64,000 bases of DNA. Source: Cohnella zeiphila. Its GTDB lineage: Bacteria > Bacillota > Bacilli > Paenibacillales > Paenibacillaceae. Within the stretch, counting starts at the first letter, position 1, and each line of letters starts with the position of its first letter. The DNA is taken from NCBI RefSeq assembly GCF_014212055.1, contig NZ_JACJVO010000028.1:1-64000 (forward strand). Reading direction: 5' to 3'. Below, one piece after another: positions 26,090 through 32,872 of this stretch. The translations under genes and the position numbers were made by a program. Below the pieces are notes generated by a model. It had not been told where the DNA came from. It did no database searches and saw nothing but the letters and a program-made list of their open reading frames with translations.

Positions 26090-26116
26090 TTAAACAATGT
26101 TTTAAACGTTGTTTAA
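26090..26116 (+). promoter_or_regulatory. Probable TetR-family operator at the exporter promoter
   Basis: A 27-bp palindrome with 12 of 13 matching pairs; outer arms are TTAAACAA (26090-26097) and TTGTTTAA (26109-26116). It starts about five bases after the -10 element, so it covers the likely transcription start. A bound TetR dimer there would block the exporter gene. The adjacent repressor gene at 25407 is the obvious partner. Confidence 0.7.
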
Positions 26117-26151
26117 TCTTATGAGGCGACTCAAAGAAACGGAGTGCTGGC

Positions 26152-27654
26152 ATGTCTCAATCCCCAACCGCACCGCAATCGGGAGCGGCGGACGCGTTCT
26201 CGATCCGGAGCATAATCGCTCCGCTGCTCGCCGTCATCGTCGGCATGATCATGGTCATTCTCGACAGCACCGTCGTCAATGTCGCGATCCCGAAGCTGGT
26301 CGATTATTTCCATACCGACCTGAAGACCGTGCAGTGGACGGTGACCGGCTACACGCTGGCTCTGTCCGCCGTCATTCCGCTCGCCGGCTGGATGACCGAC
26401 CGATTCGGCTCGAAGCAAATTTTCCTTATCACCATCGCGCTATTTACGATCGGCTCGGTTCTTTGCTCGTTCGCGCAGACGCCGGAGCAGCTCATCCTGT
26501 TCCGGGTCATCCAGGGTCTCGGCGGCGGCATGGTGTCGCCGATCGGCTTCGCGATGGTGTTCAAGCTGGCGCCGCCTAACAAGCGCGGCTCGATCATGGG
26601 CATGCTCGGCGTGCCGATGCTGCTGGCGCCGGCGCTCGGGCCGGTGCTCTCCGGCTGGCTCGTCGAATACGTGTCCTGGCACTGGATCTTTCTGATCAAT
26701 CTTCCGATCGGAATCATCGCTCTGCTGCTGGGCTTCCGGTTCCTGCCCCGCTCGGAACGCCAGCCGTCCACCCATCTGGACTACATCGGCATGATTCTCG
26801 CGCCGATCGCATTCGCCATGCTCGCCTACGGCGTGAGCGAAGGGGGTACGAGCTGGACTTCCGCCGAGACGCTGACCGGTTTGTGCGTCGGCGGCGGCGC
26901 CTTGATCTTGTTCATCTTCGTGGAACTGCTGCAGAAGCAACCTCTGCTGGAGCTTAGGGTATTTCGCTCCTCGGACTTCACGCGCGGCATCTTGCTGGCC
27001 TGGATCGCCGTCATCGCCTTGTTCGGCGCGATTCTGCTCATCCCGTTGTATCTGCAGAACGTCATGGGCTACACGCCGCTGAAGACGGGCTTGATCCTGC
27101 TGCCGCAGGCGCTCGCCTCCGCGGTCGGCATGCCGCTCAGCGGCCGGCTGTTCGACAAGTTCGGCGCCCGCCCGCTGGCGATGGCCGGACTCGCTCTGAT
27201 CTCGGCCGCGCTGTTCGTGCTCTCGCAGATCACGCAGGACACCGGGCTCGGCACGATCATCACGGCGCTCGTCATGATGGGCTTCGGCATGGGCCTGACG
27301 ATGATGCCGCTCAACACTCATGTCTTGAATTCCGCGCCGCGCCAATGGGTTACCCGCGTCACGCCGCTGACGACGGCGGCCCAGCAAGTGGTCGTCTCGT
27401 TCGCGGTCGCCGGCTTGACCGGCTACCTGACCTCGCGCATTCAAGACCATGCCGCGAAGCTGGGCGCGCAAGGTCCGTCCGCAGCCGCCAGCACGGCCGG
27501 ATTCGGCGATACGTTCTTCCTCGCCGCCTGCATCGCCGTTGCCGGCCTGCTGCTCAGCCTCGCGCTGCGGAAGCCGAAGGCACGTCCGGTATCCGGCGAG
27601 CCCGACGCCGCCGCGGAACCGAAGCCCGATCCCGCCATGATGGCGGGACACTGA
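26152..27654 (+). CDS. MFS multidrug exporter, DHA2 (EmrB/QacA) family
   Basis: A 500-residue protein with about 14 transmembrane helices. Diagnostic motifs are LDSTVVNVAIPKL in helix 1 and the motif-A loop GWMTDRFGSKQIF; motif C is ASAVGMPLSGR-like in the second half. DHA2 pumps use the proton gradient to export drugs or lipophilic compounds. The ATG has GGAG upstream. Expression should be held down by the neighbouring TetR protein through the palindrome at 26090-26116. The substrate is unknown. Confidence 0.95.
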   Translation: MSQSPTAPQSGAADAFSIRSIIAPLLAVIVGMIMVILDSTVVNVAIPKLVDYFHTDLKTVQWTVTGYTLALSAVIPLAGWMTDRFGSKQIFLITIALFTIGSVLCSFAQTPEQLILFRVIQGLGGGMVSPIGFAMVFKLAPPNKRGSIMGMLGVPMLLAPALGPVLSGWLVEYVSWHWIFLINLPIGIIALLLGFRFLPRSERQPSTHLDYIGMILAPIAFAMLAYGVSEGGTSWTSAETLTGLCVGGGALILFIFVELLQKQPLLELRVFRSSDFTRGILLAWIAVIALFGAILLIPLYLQNVMGYTPLKTGLILLPQALASAVGMPLSGRLFDKFGARPLAMAGLALISAALFVLSQITQDTGLGTIITALVMMGFGMGLTMMPLNTHVLNSAPRQWVTRVTPLTTAAQQVVVSFAVAGLTGYLTSRIQDHAAKLGAQGPSAAASTAGFGDTFFLAACIAVAGLLLSLALRKPKARPVSGEPDAAAEPKPDPAMMAGH

Positions 27655-27667
27655 CCGGATTGCTGAC

Positions 27668-27706
27668 AGAAGCGTCTTCCCGGAACGGGGAAGGCGCTTC
27701 TTCCGG
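27668..27706 (+). terminator. Probable terminator after the exporter
   Basis: AGAAGCGTCTTCCC (27668-27681) pairs with GGGGAAGGCGCTTCT (27687-27701) with one mismatch or bulge; a short T-rich stretch follows. Confidence 0.6.
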
Positions 27707-27781
27707 TTTTCAGAGACGTTTCGCTTCGTTATAATAGGTTGGAAAGCGCGATCATATTCGGTTCCGAGAGAGAGGGATAAG

Positions 27782-28609
27782 ATGTCGTATTTGTCCGTAA
27801 GCACGTGGAGCTTGCACCGGCATTTGGGGCCGATGCGCCTGACGGAATGGGACGGGAACGAGCGGACGCACCGGGTTCGCGAAGTGCCGCAGCCGCAGCT
27901 GCTGACGCTGCTGGAGCTGCCGGCGGAAGCGGCGAAGAGAGGGTACCGGGCGCTCGAAATTTGCCATTTCCATTTCCCGTCCGTGGATGAAGCTTATTTG
28001 CTGCAGCTCAAGGATGCCTGCGCGAAAGCGGGCGTATCGTTCGACACGCTGCTGCTCGATTACGGGGATTTGACGTCGCCGGACTCTGCCCGGAGAGAGG
28101 CCGATTTGGCGCTGATGAAGCGGTGGATCGACGCGGCGGCGACCGCCGGAGCGGATCGCGTGCGCATCGTGGCGGGCGAAGCCGAGCCCGGCGACGAAGA
28201 CGCGATCGGGCTGTCCGCCCGGCTGCTGAACGAGCTCGGGCGGTATGCCGAGGAGCGGGGCGTCCGCATCGTCACCGAGAATTTCAAGAGCCTGACGTCG
28301 ACAGGCGCGAGCTGTTCCCGGCTGCTGGAACGGCTGGACGACCGCATCGGCATGATTACCGACTTCGGCAATTTCAAGCCTCCGGCCAAGTATGACGAGT
28401 TCGGCCTGATCCTGCCGCGCAGCCTATCCGTTCACGCCAAGCCTTTCTACGACGAGGGCGGCATTCCGGACGCCGAGGAGCTGCGGCGATGTCTGAACTG
28501 CGTCGAGGCGGCGGGCTACGACGGCGCGGTCGTGCTCATTTACGACGGGCCGGGCGACATGTGGGAAGGGCTGGACCGGGTCAAAGCGCTGGTCGAGCCG
28601 AGTTTATAG
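27782..28609 (+). CDS. Sugar phosphate isomerase/epimerase (third TIM-barrel isomerase)
   Basis: A 275-residue xylose-isomerase-like TIM barrel protein. Motifs include STWSLHRHLG at the start, GYRALEICHFHFP, RIVTENFKS (metal-ligand Glu), GMITDFGNFKPP and SVHAKPFYDEGG. GAGGGATAAG precedes the ATG. It stands alone between two terminators, with no other sugar gene beside it. It differs clearly from the two isomerases at 6-9 kb. Substrate unknown. Confidence 0.87.
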   Translation: MSYLSVSTWSLHRHLGPMRLTEWDGNERTHRVREVPQPQLLTLLELPAEAAKRGYRALEICHFHFPSVDEAYLLQLKDACAKAGVSFDTLLLDYGDLTSPDSARREADLALMKRWIDAAATAGADRVRIVAGEAEPGDEDAIGLSARLLNELGRYAEERGVRIVTENFKSLTSTGASCSRLLERLDDRIGMITDFGNFKPPAKYDEFGLILPRSLSVHAKPFYDEGGIPDAEELRRCLNCVEAAGYDGAVVLIYDGPGDMWEGLDRVKALVEPSL

Positions 28610-28640
28610 CGCCGCAAGCGGAACGAGACCGCGAGAGAGC

Positions 28641-28680
28641 AGGGAGACGGTCGGCCTGAAGGCTGAACGTCTCCCTCTTT
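28641..28680. terminator. Bidirectional terminator between convergent genes
   Basis: Perfect 9-bp arms AGGGAGACG (28641-28649) and CGTCTCCCT (28668-28676), with a T-rich end on the plus strand, lie between the convergent isomerase and small membrane protein genes. Confidence 0.65.
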
Positions 28681-28683
28681 GCA

Positions 28684-28956
28684 TTAGGCCCGATCGGAGC
28701 CCGAGGTCAGCCGCTGATACTTTTGCTCGCGGACTTCCCACATCATGCCGGTGAACATGGCGCCGATCGTCGGGAAGAAGACGAGGCGGGCAAGCAGATA
28801 AGTATAGGATACGGTGCCGTTGGACACGACATCGAGCACGGTGAACAGCAGCGTAAGGCCGACTCCGATGAGAAGCAGGCCGTAGCGCATCATATAAGAT
28901 TTCTTGCCGATAGTCCGCCGTTTCTCCCATTTGCGGACGAACGAGGAAGCTTTCAA
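28684..28956 (-). CDS. Small membrane protein of unknown function
   Basis: A 90-residue protein starting at TTG with GGAAGG eight bases upstream. A basic N-terminus (KWEKRRTIGKKSY) precedes two hydrophobic segments (about 24-42 and 50-72) and a charged C-terminal tail, suggesting both ends are cytoplasmic. I recognise no family. It is divergent from the D,D-carboxypeptidase gene and is not obviously in an operon. Confidence 0.65.
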   Translation of the reverse strand: MKASSFVRKWEKRRTIGKKSYMMRYGLLLIGVGLTLLFTVLDVVSNGTVSYTYLLARLVFFPTIGAMFTGMMWEVREQKYQRLTSGSDRA

Positions 28957-29075
28957 GACGGGGACCTTCCCCTTTCCTTTATGATTTTTAACTTTTTTCA
29001 GCGTTCATGGCCGTTCGATTTATACTATAATACATGTGGGAGCAAGCGCAACATGCGAGAATCGGACGGTGAAAT

Positions 29076-30299
29076 ATGAGAAAAAAAAGCTGGGGCCTAC
29101 TCGCCCTCGCCGCCGGCCTGCTTCTGGGCGGCTTCCTGCCTCGAGCGGATGCCGAGACGACGGAGCCGGCCGGGACGCCGCCGGCCGTAGAAGAGCCCGA
29201 AGTCGTCTCCGAAGCGGCGACGCTGATCGACTCGGAGACCGGGACGGTACTCTATGCCAAAAATGCGGACGAGCAGCTTTATCCGGCCAGCATCACGAAG
29301 ATCGTTACCGGCATCATCGCGCTGGAGAATACGAAGCCGGACGAAATCGTAACCGTCTCCAAAGAAGCGAGAAACGAGGACGGCACGCGAATTTACTTGG
29401 AGGAAGGCGAGCAATTGCCGATGGGCAAGCTGCTGTACGGCATGCTGATGAACTCCGGCAACGATGCGGCGACCGCCGTCGCGGAGCATATCGACGGCAG
29501 CAAAGAGAAGTTCGCCGAGCGGATGAACCAGTTCGTGCAGGACAAGATCGGCACGACCTCGACCCACTTCGTGAATCCGTCGGGCCTGCCGGATCCGGCG
29601 CAGGTCACGACCGCGGCGGACATGGCGAAGATTGCCAGCTACGCGATGAAGAACGAGACGTTCCGCAAGATCGTCTCGACGAAGACGATGCCATGGGACG
29701 GCCAGGTGTGGAAGTCCGAGCTGGTCAACCACAATCGGATGCTGTGGGATTACGAAGGCGCCAACGGGGTGAAGAACGGGTACACGACCGAGGCGGGCAA
29801 CACGCTGGTGACGTCGGCCGTTCGCGACGGAATGGAACTGATCGTCGTCGTGCTTCAGGCGCCCGGCAATCAGCAGGCTTACGACGATACGAGAAAGCTG
29901 CTCGATTACGGATTCGCGGCGTTCGCGAAGCAGACGGTCATCTCTGCCGGCCAGACGTTCGAGGTGCAGGATGGAGCGGAACCCGTGCAGTGGCAGGCCG
30001 ATCAGGCGCTGACCGCTGTCGTCCGCAAGGATGAAACGCCCGAGGCGACGGTCCGCCCGGACGGACAGGTGACGCTGCGGACGAAGTTCGGCGATCAGCC
30101 GATCGGCCGATTGACCGCGAAGGTCGAACAGAAGACGGCGAAGGATGTTCACGCGTCATCCGTCGGGTCGCAACTGGATTCGACCTCGGACAGCGGCGGC
30201 TCGACCATGCAGAAGGTCGTTTGGTACGTCTGGCTGTTCCAACTGCTTCTGTTCGCCTTGTGGTTCCGGCTGAAGCTCAAGCGGCGCCGCAGATATTGA
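29076..30299 (+). CDS. D-alanyl-D-alanine carboxypeptidase (DacF/PBP5-type, class C low-molecular-weight PBP)
   Basis: A 407-residue serine peptidase that trims the terminal D-Ala of peptidoglycan stem peptides outside the membrane. Signal peptide about 1-26; catalytic S72 and K75 in SITK; SGN at 127-129; the third motif reads K233-N234-G235 instead of the usual KTG. After the PBP5-associated beta domain a C-terminal hydrophobic helix (WYVWLFQLLLFALWF) followed by Lys/Arg anchors it to the membrane. A perfect -10 TATAAT lies at 29026-29031, while the ribosome binding site is weak. The KNG variant is the one unusual point. Confidence 0.93.
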   Translation: MRKKSWGLLALAAGLLLGGFLPRADAETTEPAGTPPAVEEPEVVSEAATLIDSETGTVLYAKNADEQLYPASITKIVTGIIALENTKPDEIVTVSKEARNEDGTRIYLEEGEQLPMGKLLYGMLMNSGNDAATAVAEHIDGSKEKFAERMNQFVQDKIGTTSTHFVNPSGLPDPAQVTTAADMAKIASYAMKNETFRKIVSTKTMPWDGQVWKSELVNHNRMLWDYEGANGVKNGYTTEAGNTLVTSAVRDGMELIVVVLQAPGNQQAYDDTRKLLDYGFAAFAKQTVISAGQTFEVQDGAEPVQWQADQALTAVVRKDETPEATVRPDGQVTLRTKFGDQPIGRLTAKVEQKTAKDVHASSVGSQLDSTSDSGGSTMQKVVWYVWLFQLLLFALWFRLKLKRRRRY

Positions 30300-30304
30300 C
30301 AGGC

Positions 30305-30348
30305 AAAGCGCTCCAACGGTTGATTTCTCGGCCGTTGGAGCGCTTTTT
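30305..30348 (+). terminator. Strong rho-independent terminator
   Basis: Perfect 15-bp arms (30305-30319 and 30332-30346), each containing the GCGCTCCAACGG sequence or its complement, end in five T's. Confidence 0.92.
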
Positions 30349-30419
30349 CGCGAAATTCCGCTTAAACCGGATCGATGTGAACCATACTACTTCCAGATTA
30401 CAGGAAGGAGGCGCGGCCG

Positions 30420-31223
30420 ATGGGCAAGGGGAAACGGCTTGGGCTGGCGGCAATGAGCCTGCTCTGTCTGCTGACCGAGAGCGGCTTCGCTCCGAAGCAG
30501 CCGGTTCATACCAGAGAGTATTACGAATCGCGCGGAGAGATCGTATGGGAAGTGCCGATGGACGAAAAGCTGATCGCGCTGACGTTCGACGACGGGCCGG
30601 ACGCGAAGACGACGGCGCAAATCTTGGATTTGCTGGCACAGTATCATGCGAAGGCTACGTTTTTTGTGGTGGGAAGGCGGGCCGAGCGGTTCCCGGATGT
30701 GGTGAAACGCGAGGCTGAAGAAGGGCATGAGATCGCCAATCATACATACAGCCATATGTATTTACGCAACCATGTCCGCTCTGCCGAGATCGTCCGGGAG
30801 CTGGATCAGACCGACCAGGTTCTGTCGGGGCTTACGGGACAGCACTGCCTCTGGTTCCGGCCGCCGGGCGGGTTCTACAATGAATCGGTCGTTCGCATCG
30901 CGAAAGAAAAGGGCTACACCGTCGTGCTCTGGTCCTGGCACCAGGATACGCGGGACTGGATCTCCCCGGGCGTCGCGAAGATCGTCCGCAAGGTGCTGAC
31001 GAACGCGCGCAACGGCGACATCGTCCTGCTCCACGATCATGTCGAAGGCTCGACCCAAACCGTGCGGGCGCTGGCGCAAATCCTGCCGGAGCTTAGCCGG
31101 CGCGGGTATCGAATGGTGACGGTATCGGAGTTGATCCAGCACAAGAAGTCCCATTCGGTCAAGCTGGCCCCGACCCCCGAACGGGTGCCCGTCGAACAAG
31201 GAAACGCGGGCATCCAGCCTTGA
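30420..31223 (+). CDS. Polysaccharide deacetylase (NodB homology domain)
   Basis: A 267-residue secreted or membrane-attached carbohydrate esterase family 4 protein. AAGGAGG lies well placed before the ATG. A short hydrophobic N-terminus is followed by the NodB motifs: TFDDGPD (catalytic D57, metal-binding D58), HTYSH (metal-binding H108 and H112), RPPGG (147-151) and LLHDH (near 205). Such enzymes remove acetyl groups from peptidoglycan sugars or cell-wall glycans; PdaA-type members act on spore cortex. It follows a D,D-carboxypeptidase but is split from it by a strong terminator. Confidence 0.93.
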   Translation: MGKGKRLGLAAMSLLCLLTESGFAPKQPVHTREYYESRGEIVWEVPMDEKLIALTFDDGPDAKTTAQILDLLAQYHAKATFFVVGRRAERFPDVVKREAEEGHEIANHTYSHMYLRNHVRSAEIVRELDQTDQVLSGLTGQHCLWFRPPGGFYNESVVRIAKEKGYTVVLWSWHQDTRDWISPGVAKIVRKVLTNARNGDIVLLHDHVEGSTQTVRALAQILPELSRRGYRMVTVSELIQHKKSHSVKLAPTPERVPVEQGNAGIQP

Positions 31224-31240
31224 AGCAGCCGAATTGCCCC

Positions 31241-31269
31241 TTGCGCGATCGCCGGGGGAGGTTTATAAT
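31241..31269 (+). promoter_or_regulatory. Sigma-A promoter of the T-box transcript
   Basis: TTGCGC (31241-31246) and a perfect TATAAT (31264-31269) are 17 bp apart, placing the start of the RNA a short distance before the T-box leader. Confidence 0.7.
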
Positions 31270-31303
31270 CCAATTAATTTCATATGCGTACGACAAATTC
31301 CAT

Positions 31304-31555
31304 GACGAGGATGAAGTACGCTGTCCGTGCGTTCCGCCAGAGAGTCGGGGTAGCTGAGAACCGACGAACGGCACGGCAGCCGAAAGCCCCCTCCGAGAAG
31401 CGGGCCGAAATTCAGTAAGCCCCGCCGCATTTCCAGCGTTAACGGGAACGCGTATTGTTGGATACGTGTATGAGAGCCGTCTTCCGCAGCGAAGACGGAA
31501 CTAGGGTGGTAACACGGGTATCAAGACTCGTCCCTTTAGGGGACGGGTCTTTTTT
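31304..31555 (+). ncRNA. T-box riboswitch leader, probably alanine-specific
   Basis: The leader has the conserved Stem I pieces GACGAGGATGAAGTA and AGAGAGTCGG...GCTGAGA, the T-box AGGGTGGTAACACGGG (31503-31518), and a terminator with 11-12-bp arms and six T's (31524-31555). The specifier loop reads GAA-A-GCC (31382-31388), pointing to an alanine GCC codon. The antiterminator bulge TGGT would pair with a tRNA having A at position 73, as tRNA-Ala has; a serine AGC reading would need G73. Uncharged tRNA would allow read-through into the aminotransferase gene. Confidence 0.9.
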
Positions 31556-31592
31556 GCGTTCGTGGCCGCCGATTCGAAGGAGAGGATCGCAA

Positions 31593-32783
31593 GTGACGAT
31601 GGACATGGTGAGCATGACGAACGAGGTAGAAAAGAGGCTGTCGAGAGCGGTGCGGGAGATGCGGCCTTCGGGCATCCGCAAGTTTTTCGATCTGGCAAGC
31701 GGGAAAAAAGACGTCATCTCGCTGGGCGTAGGAGAGCCGGATTTCGCGACGCCGAGCCGGGTGCGGGACGCTTGCGTTCGCGCGCTGGAGGCCGGCCGGA
31801 CGTCGTATACGTCCAACGCCGGCATGCCTGAGCTGCGAGAGGAGATTGCGGGCTACCTGGAGCGAAGCTTCGGCGTTCGCTACGATCCCGCCGGCGAGGT
31901 GCTCGTCACGACCGGCAGCAGCGAGGGGATCGATCTGGCGCTGCGGGCGCTGGTCGAAGAAGGCGACGAGATCCTCGTGCCGTCCCCAAGCTACATTTCG
32001 TATTCGCCGATCGCTTCGCTCGGCGGCGGCAAGCCGGTCGAGGTCGAGACTCGGGCGGAAGACGGCTTCAAGCTGACGGCGGAAGCTTTGGAGAGAAAAC
32101 TTACGCCCCGGTCGAAGGTGCTTGTACTCTGTTATCCGAACAATCCGACCGGCGCCATTATGACGAGGGAAGACTGGCTGCCGATCGCCCGCATCGCGAT
32201 AGATCGCAACCTGATCGTCATCTCCGACGAGATTTATGCGGAGATGACGTACGGCAGTCGCCACGACAGCATTGCCGCGCTGCCGGGCATGAAGGAGCGG
32301 ACGCTGCTTGTGAGCGGCTTCTCCAAGGCGTTCGCCATGACCGGCTGGCGGGTCGGTTATGCGTGCGGGCAGGGCGCTCTTATCGCCGCGCTGCTCAAAA
32401 TCCATCAGTACACGATCATGTGCGCGCCGACCATCGGGCAGATCGCGGCGATCGAGTCGCTGCGGCACGCGATGGACGAGAAGGACGAGATGATCGCCTC
32501 CTACGACCGGCGCCGCAAGCTGACGATCGAAGCGTTCCGCGCCATGGGGCTTCCTTGCCGGGAGCCGCTCGGCTCCTTCTACGTTTTTCCTCGTATCGCG
32601 GATACCGGCCTGGACTCGGAGACGTTCGCCGCCCGCCTGTTAAACGAAGCCGGCGTCGTCGCCGTTCCCGGCAACGCGTTCGGAAGCAGCGGGGAAGGCC
32701 ATATCCGCTGCTGCTACGCCACGTCGCCGGACCGGCTGCAGGAGGCGCTGGATCGCATCGGCAAGTTCCTGAGCCGTATTTGA
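31593..32783 (+). CDS. Class I PLP-dependent aminotransferase, likely alanine-forming
   Basis: About 396 residues from the GTG at 31593, eight bases after AAGGAGAG; the ATG at 31599 is the alternative. Fold-type I aminotransferase motifs: LGVGEPDFATP near the start, CYPNNPTGA, ISDEIYAEMTY, the PLP-lysine in SGFSKAFAMTGWRVGY, and the C-terminal Arg region (GHIRCCYATS). Members transfer amino groups between glutamate and oxo-acids such as pyruvate, oxaloacetate or aromatic acids. The T-box leader reads as alanine-specific, so alanine synthesis from pyruvate is the best guess; the family alone would not decide. Confidence 0.9.
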   Translation: MTMDMVSMTNEVEKRLSRAVREMRPSGIRKFFDLASGKKDVISLGVGEPDFATPSRVRDACVRALEAGRTSYTSNAGMPELREEIAGYLERSFGVRYDPAGEVLVTTGSSEGIDLALRALVEEGDEILVPSPSYISYSPIASLGGGKPVEVETRAEDGFKLTAEALERKLTPRSKVLVLCYPNNPTGAIMTREDWLPIARIAIDRNLIVISDEIYAEMTYGSRHDSIAALPGMKERTLLVSGFSKAFAMTGWRVGYACGQGALIAALLKIHQYTIMCAPTIGQIAAIESLRHAMDEKDEMIASYDRRRKLTIEAFRAMGLPCREPLGSFYVFPRIADTGLDSETFAARLLNEAGVVAVPGNAFGSSGEGHIRCCYATSPDRLQEALDRIGKFLSRI

Positions 32784-32791
32784 CCCCGGTC

Positions 32792-32840
32792 CCGCCGCGT
32801 ATGCGGCGGTAGACATGCCGGCTTCTCGCGCTCATATACT
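32792..32840 (+). promoter_or_regulatory. Candidate promoter region of the copper ATPase
   Basis: A perfect 7-bp inverted repeat CCGCCGC/GCGGCGG (32792-32809, loop GTAT) is followed by TAGACA (32810-32815) and TATACT (32835-32840), spacing 19 bp. The palindrome could be the end of the previous gene's terminator, though there is no T tract, or a regulator site. Confidence 0.35.
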
Positions 32841-32872
32841 GTAGGGATAACGATCGCGAGGAGCCTGGAGCC

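Noticed and set aside
26440-27804. A 454-codon minus-strand frame over the EmrB-type exporter
   Set aside because: It is antisense to a clear 14-helix transporter and shows only Arg/Asp/Gln-rich low-information sequence.
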